This document shows positions 52,142 through 60,987 of a stretch of 64,000 nucleotides of DNA, one piece after another (position 1 is the first letter of the stretch; each line of letters starts with the position of its first letter). The stretch spans positions 1 through 64,000 of the forward strand of contig NZ_CANMRQ010000006.1 in NCBI RefSeq assembly GCF_947500325.1, given 5' to 3'. A model generated the notes under the pieces. The model worked only from the letters and a program-made list of their open reading frames with translations. It was not told where the DNA came from and did not search any database. Made by a program: the position numbers and the translations under genes. Origin of the DNA: an uncultured Lacinutrix sp. (GTDB taxonomy: Bacteria; Bacteroidota; Bacteroidia; Flavobacteriales; Flavobacteriaceae).

Positions 52142-52894
52142 ATGAGAGTGAAATTGTATTTAATTCTAATCGTAGCTATTTGTTTTACAGCCTGTAAAAG
52201 CGATAAAAAAGCTGAATCAAAAAAAGCTATAGGCCTAAAAATAACACCTATAGAACATGCTTCTTTTGTAATACAATACAATGACCTTACCATATATATT
52301 GATCCTACTGGAGGAAAAGAAGCTTATGACGCTTTCCCAAAGGCTGATTATGTATTAATTACTGATATACATGGAGACCATATGAATTTAAAAACACTTG
52401 AAGCTTTAGATTTAAGTACTACAAAAATTATTTCTCCCGAAGCCGTCTATGAAGCGCTTCCAAAAGTATTAACAAAAAACACTATTCCATTGGTTAATGG
52501 GGTGAAAGAAGATTTTAAAACTTTTACTTTAGAAACTGTACCTATGTATAATTTGAGAGAGGATGCATTAAAGTTTCATCCTAAAGGAAGAGGTAATGGC
52601 TATGTTATTTCTATTGCTAAAGAAAGAATATATATTTCTGGAGATACTGAAGATATTATAGAAATGAGAAACTTACAAAACATTACTAAAGCATTTGTTT
52701 GTATGAATTTACCATATACAATGACAGTAGAAAGTGCTGCAAATGCTGTTTTAGAATTTAAACCAAAACAAGTTTACCCTTATCATTATAGAGGTACTAA
52801 TGGTTTAAGCGATGTTAATAAGTTTAAATCTATTGTAAATGCAGGAAATTCTAATATTGAGGTTACTCAGTTAAATTGGTACTCTAACAAGTAA
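52142..52894 (+). CDS. MBL-fold metallo-hydrolase lipoprotein
   Basis: Lipoprotein of 250 residues with lipobox CFTAC (signal 1-17, cysteine 18). The metallo-beta-lactamase fold is indicated by HASFVIQYNDLTIYIDPTGG near 38-57, the metal loop DIHGDHM near 77, a Gly-rich block FHPKGRGNGYVIS near 145 and YISGDTED near 165. The UlaG-like spacing (one metal loop, no long insert) fits, but the canonical HxHxDH first histidine is replaced by aspartate (DIHGDH), so only part of the metal site may remain. It would act from the periplasm. It diverges from the AAA+ cluster start with about 170 bases between them. Confidence 0.75.
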   Translation: MRVKLYLILIVAICFTACKSDKKAESKKAIGLKITPIEHASFVIQYNDLTIYIDPTGGKEAYDAFPKADYVLITDIHGDHMNLKTLEALDLSTTKIISPEAVYEALPKVLTKNTIPLVNGVKEDFKTFTLETVPMYNLREDALKFHPKGRGNGYVISIAKERIYISGDTEDIIEMRNLQNITKAFVCMNLPYTMTVESAANAVLEFKPKQVYPYHYRGTNGLSDVNKFKSIVNAGNSNIEVTQLNWYSNK

Positions 52895-52949
52895 TGTATC
52901 AACTATTTAGTTTAATTTACAACAACTCTTTTCTGTTAATAAAAAAAAA

Positions 52950-52979
52950 TTGATTATATCGAATTTTATTTTATATTTG
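52950..52979 (+). promoter_or_regulatory. Bacteroidota consensus promoter
   Basis: TTG at 52950-52952, 19 bases, then TATATTTG at 52972-52979: an exact fit to TTG-N19-TAnnTTTG. The predicted start near 52985 leaves a leader of about 18 bases before the ATG at 53003. Confidence 0.65.
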
Positions 52980-53002
52980 AGAAACCATGTGCTTTTAATT
53001 AA

Positions 53003-53230
53003 ATGATAACCAGTTTATTAACTCTACCATATAAAGCTTCTGCTTCGTTACATATATTTATATTTGTATTTTGGGCTTTATTCATTTTTTTTATTATTCA
53101 TATAATAAACCAACGAGGAAAAGCTTCAAAGAAAAACAAAGAACTTCTTAAATCTTTTGATGATAACATTAAAAAGATGTCTGATAACTCATATAAAGAT
53201 TTTACTGAGGGTCATATCTATAAAAAATAA
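53003..53230 (+). CDS. Small membrane protein, 75 residues
   Basis: One hydrophobic helix (about 17-37, LHIFIFVFWALFIFFIIHII) and a basic, coiled cytoplasmic tail (GKASKKNKELLKSFDDNIKK). No family recognised. The match to an exact promoter upstream and a terminator at the stop codon make it a good candidate for a real, monocistronic gene despite its size. Confidence 0.65.
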   Translation: MITSLLTLPYKASASLHIFIFVFWALFIFFIIHIINQRGKASKKNKELLKSFDDNIKKMSDNSYKDFTEGHIYKK

Positions 53231-53258
53231 AAAAGCCAGCTAGTTAGCTGGCTTTTTT
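53229..53258 (+). terminator. Bidirectional terminator before ettA
   Basis: AAAAAAGCCAGCTA (53229-53242) pairs with TAGCTGGCTTTTTT (53245-53258). It closes both the small gene and the minus-strand ettA at 53277. Confidence 0.9.
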
Positions 53259-53276
53259 ATTTAATGTTAATTAAAA

Positions 53277-54968
53277 CTATCTAATTAACTTCTTATATTT
53301 TATACGTTTAGGCATTAAATCTCCACCTAATCGTTTTTTCTTATTTTCTTCATATTCACTAAAACCACCTTCAAAGAAATACACTTGAGAGTCACCTTCA
53401 AATGCTAAAATATGAGTACATATTCTATCTAAAAACCAACGGTCGTGACTTATTACTACTGCACAACCTGCAAAGTTTTCTAAGCCTTCTTCTAATGCTC
53501 GCAATGTATTAACATCTAAATCATTAGTTGGCTCATCTAATAGTAGAACGTTTCCTTCTTCTTTTAATGTCATGGCAAGATGCAAACGATTACGTTCTCC
53601 ACCAGATAATAACTTAACTTTTTTGTTTTGCTCACTTCCACTAAAATTAAAACGGCTTAAATATGCACGAGAGTTTACTTGCTTTCCTCCCATCATTACA
53701 AGTTCTTGCTCATCACTAAAGTTTTGCCATATTGATTTTTCTGGATCAATATTTGAATGACTTTGATCTACATATGCAATTTGAGCAGTTTCTCCAACCT
53801 TAAATTCTCCCTTATCAGAAGTTTCTTCACCCATTATCATTCTAAAAATGGTAGTTTTACCAGCTCCATTAGGGCCAATTATACCTACAATTCCAGCTTG
53901 CGGTAAGCTAAAGTTTAGGTCTTCATATAATAACTTATCATCATATGCTTTACTAATACCTATAGCGTCTATAACATTTGTTCCTAAGCGCGGACCATTA
54001 GGAATATATATTTCTAGTTTTTCGTCAAGTTGTTTTTGATCTTGACTCATTAACTTATCATAATTTTTTAAACGCGCCTTTTGTTTTGTTTGGCGCCCTT
54101 TTGCTCCTTGTCTAACCCAGTCTAACTCACGCTCTAATGTTTTTTGTCTCTTTGAAGCTGTTTTACTTTCTTGCGCCATACGCTTAGATTTTTGATCTAA
54201 CCAAGAAGAATAGTTTCCTTTCCAAGGTATGCCTTCTCCTCTATCTAACTCTAAAATCCAACCAGCAACATTATCTAAAAAGTATCTATCGTGCGTTACA
54301 GCAATTACAGTTCCTTTATATTGTGCTAAATGATGCTCTAACCAATGTACAGATTCTGCATCTAAGTGGTTAGTAGGCTCATCAAGCAATAATACATCAG
54401 GTTCTTGTAAAAGCAAACGACATAAAGCAACACGTCTACGTTCTCCTCCAGATAGCACTGAAATCTTTTTGTCTCCATCTGGGGTACGCAATGCATCCAT
54501 TGCAATCTCTAATTTGGTATCTAATTCCCAAGCATTAGAGGCATCAATTTGATCTTGAAGTACAGCTTGGCGATTCATTAGCTTTTCCATTTTATCTGCA
54601 TCGCTATAAACTTCTTCTAAACCAAACTGATCATTAATTTTATTATACTCATCCAATATTGCAACAGTTTCTGCTGCACCTTCACGTACAATTTCCATTA
54701 CAGTTTTATCCTCGTCAAGTTTTGGTTCTTGTTCTAAATAACCAACAGTGTAGTCTTGAGAAAAAACAACATCACCTTGATAGTTTTTATCAATACCTGC
54801 AATAATCTTTAATAACGTTGATTTACCAGATCCATTAAGACCAAGAATACCAATCTTAGCACCATAAAAGAAACTTAAATAAATATTTTTAAGCACTGGT
54901 GTATTTGCACTTTGAAATGTCTTTGTCACACCAGACATTGAGAATATTATTTTTTTATCATCACTCAT
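53277..54968 (-). CDS. ettA: Energy-dependent translational throttle protein EttA (ABC-F)
   Basis: Cytoplasmic ABC-F protein that binds the ribosome E site and, by family knowledge, holds translation back at low ATP/ADP. The 563 residues carry two ATPase domains: Walker A GLNGSGKST near 44, signature LSGGERRRV near 171, Walker B LLLDEPTNHLD near 192; then the interdomain linker (ARLKNYDKLMSQDQKQLDEK), and the second Walker A GPNGAGKTT near 360, signature LLSGGERNR near 460 and LLLDEPTNDLD near 480. The N-terminal VTKTFQSANTPVLKNIYLSF plus the second domain's YIPNGPRLG identify EttA among ABC-F proteins. The small membrane gene upstream ends two bases before its ATG. Confidence 0.96.
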   Translation of the reverse strand: MSDDKKIIFSMSGVTKTFQSANTPVLKNIYLSFFYGAKIGILGLNGSGKSTLLKIIAGIDKNYQGDVVFSQDYTVGYLEQEPKLDEDKTVMEIVREGAAETVAILDEYNKINDQFGLEEVYSDADKMEKLMNRQAVLQDQIDASNAWELDTKLEIAMDALRTPDGDKKISVLSGGERRRVALCRLLLQEPDVLLLDEPTNHLDAESVHWLEHHLAQYKGTVIAVTHDRYFLDNVAGWILELDRGEGIPWKGNYSSWLDQKSKRMAQESKTASKRQKTLERELDWVRQGAKGRQTKQKARLKNYDKLMSQDQKQLDEKLEIYIPNGPRLGTNVIDAIGISKAYDDKLLYEDLNFSLPQAGIVGIIGPNGAGKTTIFRMIMGEETSDKGEFKVGETAQIAYVDQSHSNIDPEKSIWQNFSDEQELVMMGGKQVNSRAYLSRFNFSGSEQNKKVKLLSGGERNRLHLAMTLKEEGNVLLLDEPTNDLDVNTLRALEEGLENFAGCAVVISHDRWFLDRICTHILAFEGDSQVYFFEGGFSEYEENKKKRLGGDLMPKRIKYKKLIR

Positions 54969-54970
54969 AA

Positions 54971-55153
54971 CTATACACGTCCTTTTAAAGCATTAAACAC
55001 CCAAGCAATAGCGAAGAAACCAATGCCTACTGCTGCAAAACCCCAACCAGCTACATCATCATATCTAAATGCGCCCAATGCTATTAATGCTAATCCTACT
55101 ATTATCATAATTGTGGTAGCCCATGCTAACACAGTATTTTTATTCATTGCCAT
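54971..55153 (-). CDS. CAL67264-family small membrane protein
   Basis: Protein of 60 residues with two membrane helices (about 9-26 and 35-53) and the conserved pattern MNKNTVLAWATTIMIIVGLA, FRYDDVAGWGFA and FNALKGRV, which I recognise as the CAL67264 family restricted to Flavobacteriia. It starts two bases before EttA on the same strand and so shares its message; the pairing is a strong conserved context, but the function is unknown. A second ATG two residues in is an alternative start. Confidence 0.85.
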   Translation of the reverse strand: MAMNKNTVLAWATTIMIIVGLALIALGAFRYDDVAGWGFAAVGIGFFAIAWVFNALKGRV

Positions 55154-55237
55154 ATATTATTTCTTTAAAAAGGGAATTACAAATATCGTAAATATTTGTT
55201 GAAAATAGCTTGTACTTATATACGTATTACAATTAAT

Positions 55238-56161
55238 TTAATGCTTGTCAATCCAAAGTCTAAATTCTGGTGTTCTACTATTAGATGTATATAATATAGA
55301 CATTTCGTTATTTACAGAAACTTCCAATCTGTTTTTAGTATAAGATTTAAATTTTGTTATAAAATTAAAATTGACAAGCTCACTCCTATTAATTTGAAAA
55401 AACGTTCCTTGACATATTTGGGTTTTAATTGTTTTAAGTGACTCATTAATAATATGTTTATTATTACTATTATCAAAAGCAAACACAAAATCTCCTTGTG
55501 CTTGAAAGTATACTATATCTTTTACATATAAGAGAAAAACACCATCTCTCTTTTTCACTGTAAAAGTCTTTTTAACTGGTATTGTTTCAATTTCACTTTT
55601 TATAGTTGAAATATTCATTGTTTCAAAATGATTTTTATCTATTCCAACTATTTCTAATGAATTTAATTCTAACTGTAAGTTTTTAAGTTTTAAAGTTTCT
55701 ATTACAGATTGATTAAGAATCCAGTCTCTTGTAAATCGATACACAAAAGAATAGAAAAGGCTGTGAAAAATTAATACGTTTAAAATGCCAAAAACTAAAC
55801 TATTTTCTCCAAACAGTTCATTTTTAAAAAACTCTCTAAATGAATTATAATCGCTTAAAAAACAAGAAAATACAAAAGCTCTAATGATTTCAAAACCAAA
55901 AAATAAAGAGGTAGACAACCACAAATAACGCATCCATTGTGTCTTATTAAGAAACTTAGGTATTAACCAAAATACGTTTATTAAAAATATTGCAGGCACA
56001 GCTAAGGCTGTATGTGGTGCAACGGATTCTGGTAAAAAACTTTCTGCTATCCACGATTTAGTCCAGTTTACATTTATAGAAGCAAAAAATAGTGCCCACA
56101 AAATAATATGCAACCAAACTTCTTTATTTAATAAAAATAACTTGACCTGTGAAATCTTCAT
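55238..56161 (-). CDS. Membrane LytTR-domain transcriptional regulator
   Basis: Protein of 307 residues: four hydrophobic helices (about 15-33, 50-70, 80-100, 120-145) like the membrane part of LytS-type histidine kinases, a short coiled linker (VIETLKLKNLQLELNSLEIV), and a LytTR DNA-binding domain (about 200-305, with DIVYFQAQGDFVFAF and FFQINRSELVNFNFIT). The histidine-kinase domain that normally follows such a membrane part is missing, so it is a one-component membrane regulator. It diverges from the ABC transporter genes at 56318-60932, and a LytTR-like direct repeat lies between them, so these are its likely targets. Confidence 0.87.
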   Translation of the reverse strand: MKISQVKLFLLNKEVWLHIILWALFFASINVNWTKSWIAESFLPESVAPHTALAVPAIFLINVFWLIPKFLNKTQWMRYLWLSTSLFFGFEIIRAFVFSCFLSDYNSFREFFKNELFGENSLVFGILNVLIFHSLFYSFVYRFTRDWILNQSVIETLKLKNLQLELNSLEIVGIDKNHFETMNISTIKSEIETIPVKKTFTVKKRDGVFLLYVKDIVYFQAQGDFVFAFDNSNNKHIINESLKTIKTQICQGTFFQINRSELVNFNFITKFKSYTKNRLEVSVNNEMSILYTSNSRTPEFRLWIDKH

Positions 56162-56217
56162 TTTGATAGCGTTTGATTATACTAATTAAACGATTAGCAT
56201 TTGTTTTTGTAACAATT

Positions 56218-56248
56218 TTCAACTTGATTCTTGCCTTATTCAACTTCA
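56218..56248 (+). promoter_or_regulatory. Candidate LytTR operator
   Basis: TTCAACTTGA (56218-56227) and TTCAACTTCA (56239-56248) are direct repeats with 9 of 10 bases the same, 21 bases start to start, two helical turns. LytTR regulators bind paired direct repeats of about this size and spacing. It lies between the LytTR gene start and the transporter genes. Confidence 0.45.
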
Positions 56249-56317
56249 AAATCACCTTGTTGGATTGAAAAACCCATATAAACAGTAACATGCGGGCACT
56301 TTTATCGTGTTACTAGT

Positions 56318-56551
56318 ATGAGAAAACAACTTTTATTTCAATTGATTCTATGTGTTTTTATTTCAATAGGAAACATAACTAAAGACTTATTTCCTTTAGG
56401 AAAAACTTATTTAAAAAACTATGCCTGTCAATTTGATATACAGGTTTTGTTAAATGAAGAAATACTAAACAAAATAAAATCTAATCTAAGTCAAGAGGAA
56501 CTAGAAGACATCAAAAAACTAAAAGACAATTATTGTAAAACATATCTATAA
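56318..56551 (+). CDS. Small exported protein upstream of the ABC genes
   Basis: Protein of 77 residues with a hydrophobic N-terminus (about 5-20, LLFQLILCVFISIGN) and a helical, charged remainder (QVLLNEEILNKIKSNLSQEE) with two cysteines (NYACQFDI, NYCKTYL). It may be secreted or membrane-tethered. No family recognised. It ends ten bases before the ABC ATPase start, so it is first in the ABC message and could be a regulator or substrate of the transporter. Confidence 0.55.
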   Translation: MRKQLLFQLILCVFISIGNITKDLFPLGKTYLKNYACQFDIQVLLNEEILNKIKSNLSQEELEDIKKLKDNYCKTYL

Positions 56552-56561
56552 TCAACAAAAC

Positions 56562-57434
56562 ATGAACCTAACAATCACAAATCTTACAAAAACATATAGT
56601 AATGGCACAAAAGCTATAGACAACCTCAACATAACAATAAATAAAGGTATGTTTGGACTTCTTGGTCCTAATGGTGCTGGAAAATCTTCTCTTATGCGAA
56701 CTATTGCAACTCTGCAAGCTCCAGATTCTGGAAGTATTACTTTTCAAAATATAGATGTTCTAAACGATCAAATGAGTTTAAGAAAAGTATTAGGTTATTT
56801 ACCACAATCTTTTGGTGTATACCCTAAACTATCAGCAGAAAAACTACTTGACTATTTTGCCGTTTTAAAAGGTATCGCTTCAAAGAAAGAGAGGCAAAAA
56901 ATGATAGAGCATGTATTAGAACTCACTAATCTTCATGATGTTAAAGAGAAACATGTAAGTGGTTATTCTGGAGGAATGAAACAACGTTTTGGTATTGCTC
57001 AATTATTACTAAACTCACCTCAACTTATAATTGTTGACGAACCTACAGCTGGTTTAGACCCTGCTGAACGTAACCGCTTTTTAAATGTACTTAGAGAAGT
57101 TGGCGCAGAGAATACAGTTATCTTCTCCACACATATTGTTGAAGATGTTAAAGAACTATGTACAGATATGGCTATTATGAATAATGGCCAGATTTTACAA
57201 AAAACAAAACCTTCATTAGCGACTCAATCATTAGAATCAAAAATATGGACCACTACTATTGAAAGAAAAGAGTTAGACCTTTTTGAAAAAAAACATAACA
57301 TTTTATCTAGTAATTATAACGAAGACAATTCATTAAATATTCGGGTATATGCTTTAGAGAAACCAAATGATACATTTCAATCTATTACTCCAAATTTAGA
57401 AGATGTCTATTTCATTGCTTTAAAAAATTCTTAA
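56562..57434 (+). CDS. ABC transporter ATP-binding protein
   Basis: ATPase of 290 residues: Walker A LLGPNGAGKSSL near 33-44, Q-loop YLPQSFGVYP near 85, signature VSGYSGGMKQRF near 130, Walker B QLIIVDEPTAGLDP near 150, and H-loop STHIVEDV near 190. The C-terminal 90 residues resemble the extension found in ABC-2-type transporters. It starts ten bases after the small exported gene and ends 12 bases before the permease-peptidase fusion, with which it forms one transport complex. Confidence 0.93.
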   Translation: MNLTITNLTKTYSNGTKAIDNLNITINKGMFGLLGPNGAGKSSLMRTIATLQAPDSGSITFQNIDVLNDQMSLRKVLGYLPQSFGVYPKLSAEKLLDYFAVLKGIASKKERQKMIEHVLELTNLHDVKEKHVSGYSGGMKQRFGIAQLLLNSPQLIIVDEPTAGLDPAERNRFLNVLREVGAENTVIFSTHIVEDVKELCTDMAIMNNGQILQKTKPSLATQSLESKIWTTTIERKELDLFEKKHNILSSNYNEDNSLNIRVYALEKPNDTFQSITPNLEDVYFIALKNS

Positions 57435-57446
57435 AATTCAATAATT

Positions 57447-60400
57447 ATGTTCAGGTATATTTTTTTAAATGAATTAAAATATTGGTTAAAAAAACCGGCT
57501 ATATACATTTATATTTTATTTTTCTCTGGTATAGCATTTATAGGTTTTGTTGGTACAGCGGGATTATTTGATTCACCTACAACTCAAAAGTTAACAAGAC
57601 TCTCTAATTCTCCTTTCGAGATTAATTATATGATGCAATACTTTAACAAATTCTTTTTGTTTTTGCTTCCTGCAATTATAGGTGCTACTATATACAGAGA
57701 TTATAAAGATAATGCACATAGTGTTCTTTACAGTTATCCTATAAAAAAGAAAGATTACTTATTTAGCAAGTTCTTAAGTAGTTTTTTACTGGTATGTTTC
57801 ATTACGCTTTGTGTTGGCATTGCTTTATTAATTGCTGAACATATTCCAGGTCTAGACACTAATAAAATAGGCCCATTTAATCTACTAGGTTATATCCAAG
57901 TATTTCTAGTGTACACTATACCAAATATGTTATTCTTTGGTGCTATCGTTTTTGCTACTGTTAGCTACTTTAGAAATATCTATGCTGGATTTGTAGTCAT
58001 CATCATTCTATTTCTTATACAGAATATTACGCAAAATCTTTTTAGTGGTTATTTAATTGCACTATTAGATCCATTTGGTCAAAATGCAACGATTTATGAA
58101 ACTCAATATTGGACCTTACAAGACAAAAACACTAAATTAATTCCTACAATTGGAGCTGTACTATTTAATCGCTTATTGTGGTTTACTATAGCGTCTTTCA
58201 TTTATATATATGTATACAAAAAATTTGCTTTCATTGAGTTACCAATACAAACGTTTTCTTTAAAAAGAAATAAGGCAAAAAGACAAAAAAAGACATTTAA
58301 AAACCATATAAATATGTCTTTACCAAAAGTAAATTATGTCTTTTCTATAAAACAACATTTAATTAATTGCTGGAAACTTTCGCATGTAAACTTTCTTTTT
58401 ATTATTAAAAATTGGATGTTTTATATCATTGTAGTTCTTGGTTTATTATCTGTATTATTTACTATTGGCAGAGTTACAAATAATGAAGAGATAACTATTT
58501 TACCAGTCACTAATATTGTACTAACTATTCCTGCGTTCTTTTTTACAACTATAATCATGTTACTAACCTTTATTTATAGCGGTATGTTGATTCATAGAGA
58601 CAGAACCTGTAATATAAACCAACTAATAGATACAACAGCAACAACCAATTGGACACTTTTATTATCTAGGGTTATTGCCATACTTAAAATGCAATTATTC
58701 TTATTACTAATTATGATGGCAGCAGGAATTATTATTCAACTATTTAATAATTATCATAATTTAGAAATAGGACTATATTTTGTTGATTTATTTGCAATTA
58801 AGTTTATTGGATTACTCATATGGGCCTTTGTTTCAGTATTAGTACATACTGTTTTTAAAAACACCTATTTAGGAATTTTTATTTTATTAATTGGGTGGTT
58901 TGGAATTTCTGGCATTAAACAAATAGGAATAGATAGTAGATTATTACTTTTTAATTTTACAGAACCAATGCAATATTCTGATGTCAATAAATATGGAGAT
59001 CAGTTAATTCCATATTTCCTAGTTAAATTATATTGGTTTGCTTTTTCTTCATTATGTCTGGTAGTAACTTATTTTTTATGGAACCGAGGATTTGTAGAAT
59101 CATTTAAAGAACGTTTACAATTCATTAAGTCTCGACTTAGTACTTCAATAAAAATTATAACTAGCTTACTTCTAATAACATTTGTCATTTCGGGTTTTAC
59201 TATTTATACTGAAGAGCAAAAAAACGATGAATTGTCTTCAAGTGAACGTAATAAGGCTTTTTCTAAATTTGAAAAGGATTATGCTAAATATAAATCTATT
59301 GAGAATCAACCAAAAATCACCAATATAGATTTAAACATTTCTATTTTTCCAAAACCAAATGATTTATTAGTAAAAGGAAATTATACGCTAGTTAATAAAT
59401 CATTAATACCTATCGACACTTTACTAATAAAAACAGGGTTTGATGAAACTACAACCTTTAAATTAGATAAAGCCTCTTCCGTTATAGACGAAGATACTTA
59501 TGTTAAATTTACTGTATTAAAACTAGAAGAAAGTCTATTACCAAATGATAGTATTCAACTTGAGTTTTCAATAAAAAATAAACCTAAAACTCTTTTCGAG
59601 AATCACACTAATATTTTAAATAATGGTACTTTTTTTAAAAATGATATTTTCCCTAGGATTGGTTATTTCTTAAATTCTGGAAATAAACATCCAAACGATA
59701 GTACTGCGCATTACTATCATTATTATTCTAAAGATTCAGACCAAATAAATCTTAACACTATAATTAGCACTTCTAATAATCAAGTAGCTATTGCTCCTGG
59801 ATATTTAAAAAAGCAATGGGAAAAGAATAATCGTAATTATTTTGAATACAAAACAGATTCTAAAATAAAAAATTCATTAAGTTTTAGTTCCGGTAACTAT
59901 GAAGTATTAAAAGAACATTATAAAAACATTAATCTTGAGATTTACCATCACAACACACACACATATAACTTAAACCAAATGAAAGCTGGTTTAAAAGCTG
60001 CTATAGATTATAATACAAATCATTTTGGAGCTTATCAATTTAATGAAGCGCGTATTATAGAATTCCCCATAACCGAAGGCACTTTTGCTTCTGTAATGGC
60101 TAATAGTATTCCCACTTCTGAAATGCGTTTTATAGCAAATAATTCTAATGAAACTATAGATATTTCTTTTTATACAATTGCTCACGAACTCACCCATCAA
60201 TGGTTTGGTAATCAAATTGTACCTGCAGATGCTCTAGGAGCTGTAATGTTAAGTGAAAGTATTACAGAATACATTTCTTTAAATATTTATGGAAATAAAT
60301 ATGGTAAAGAAAAAGCTTTAGACTTTTTAAAAATGCAACACAAACGTTACTTAAGCGGAAGAACACAAGAGCAAAAGCAAGAAACACCTTTATATTTAGT

Positions 60401-60932
60401 GAAGAGTGGACAACAATACCTGGCTTACGGAAAAGGAAGTATTGCTTTTAATACATTAAGCCATTATATAGGAATTAACAAAATGCACGACATTTTAAAG
60501 TCCTTTTTAAATGATTATAAATTTAAAGAAGCGCCATATCCAACATCAATTAACTTTCTTAACCGAATAAAAAAAGAAACTCCAAATACATTACACTATT
60601 TAATTGAAGATTATTTTGAAACAATAACGTTTCATGACACAAAAATTAATACAGTAAATGTAATTACAGCGCATGAAAGCTATAATACATCTATAAACTT
60701 TCAATATTCTAAATCAAGGGTACATGATAAAAGTGTTTTAAAACTAAATGATACTATAGAGATTGGGTTTTATAATTCTCAAAATAAGCTCATTTCTATA
60801 AAAACTATTTTGATATCAAAAAAAGATAATACTAAAACATTTAATCTAAAAGAAAAGCCTACTAAGGTAGTAATAGACCCTAATTATTTATTAATCGAAA
60901 AGGATAGAAATGATAATGAATATAATTTATAA
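57447..60932 (+). CDS. Fusion of ABC-2 permease domains and an M1 aminopeptidase
   Basis: Protein of 1161 residues. The N-terminal half (about 1-560) has two blocks of six or so membrane helices, of ABC-2 permease type (GATIYRDYKDNAHSVLYSYP near 86; IHRDRTCNINQLIDTTATTN near 383). The C-terminal half (about 610-1161) is an extra-membrane M1 metallopeptidase: zinc motif HELTHQWFGNQ near 912-922 and the third ligand in MLSESITEY near 931-939. The HExxH to Glu distance is 19 residues rather than the usual 18, which I recall as the norm for this fused family. Together with the ATPase it may export a peptide and trim it, or use transport energy on a periplasmic substrate; neither is established here. 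Confidence 0.9.
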   Translation: MFRYIFLNELKYWLKKPAIYIYILFFSGIAFIGFVGTAGLFDSPTTQKLTRLSNSPFEINYMMQYFNKFFLFLLPAIIGATIYRDYKDNAHSVLYSYPIKKKDYLFSKFLSSFLLVCFITLCVGIALLIAEHIPGLDTNKIGPFNLLGYIQVFLVYTIPNMLFFGAIVFATVSYFRNIYAGFVVIIILFLIQNITQNLFSGYLIALLDPFGQNATIYETQYWTLQDKNTKLIPTIGAVLFNRLLWFTIASFIYIYVYKKFAFIELPIQTFSLKRNKAKRQKKTFKNHINMSLPKVNYVFSIKQHLINCWKLSHVNFLFIIKNWMFYIIVVLGLLSVLFTIGRVTNNEEITILPVTNIVLTIPAFFFTTIIMLLTFIYSGMLIHRDRTCNINQLIDTTATTNWTLLLSRVIAILKMQLFLLLIMMAAGIIIQLFNNYHNLEIGLYFVDLFAIKFIGLLIWAFVSVLVHTVFKNTYLGIFILLIGWFGISGIKQIGIDSRLLLFNFTEPMQYSDVNKYGDQLIPYFLVKLYWFAFSSLCLVVTYFLWNRGFVESFKERLQFIKSRLSTSIKIITSLLLITFVISGFTIYTEEQKNDELSSSERNKAFSKFEKDYAKYKSIENQPKITNIDLNISIFPKPNDLLVKGNYTLVNKSLIPIDTLLIKTGFDETTTFKLDKASSVIDEDTYVKFTVLKLEESLLPNDSIQLEFSIKNKPKTLFENHTNILNNGTFFKNDIFPRIGYFLNSGNKHPNDSTAHYYHYYSKDSDQINLNTIISTSNNQVAIAPGYLKKQWEKNNRNYFEYKTDSKIKNSLSFSSGNYEVLKEHYKNINLEIYHHNTHTYNLNQMKAGLKAAIDYNTNHFGAYQFNEARIIEFPITEGTFASVMANSIPTSEMRFIANNSNETIDISFYTIAHELTHQWFGNQIVPADALGAVMLSESITEYISLNIYGNKYGKEKALDFLKMQHKRYLSGRTQEQKQETPLYLVKSGQQYLAYGKGSIAFNTLSHYIGINKMHDILKSFLNDYKFKEAPYPTSINFLNRIKKETPNTLHYLIEDYFETITFHDTKINTVNVITAHESYNTSINFQYSKSRVHDKSVLKLNDTIEIGFYNSQNKLISIKTILISKKDNTKTFNLKEKPTKVVIDPNYLLIEKDRNDNEYNL

Positions 60933-60956
60933 CATCAGAACAAATTTAATTATATT

Positions 60957-60986
60957 AAAAAAGCATCCTATTTAGGATGCTTTTTG
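60957..60986 (+). terminator. Bidirectional terminator between the ABC genes and pirin
   Basis: AAGCATCCTA pairs with TAGGATGCTT around a two-base loop (60961-60982), flanked by A- and T-tracts. Confidence 0.9.
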
Positions 60987-60987
60987 T

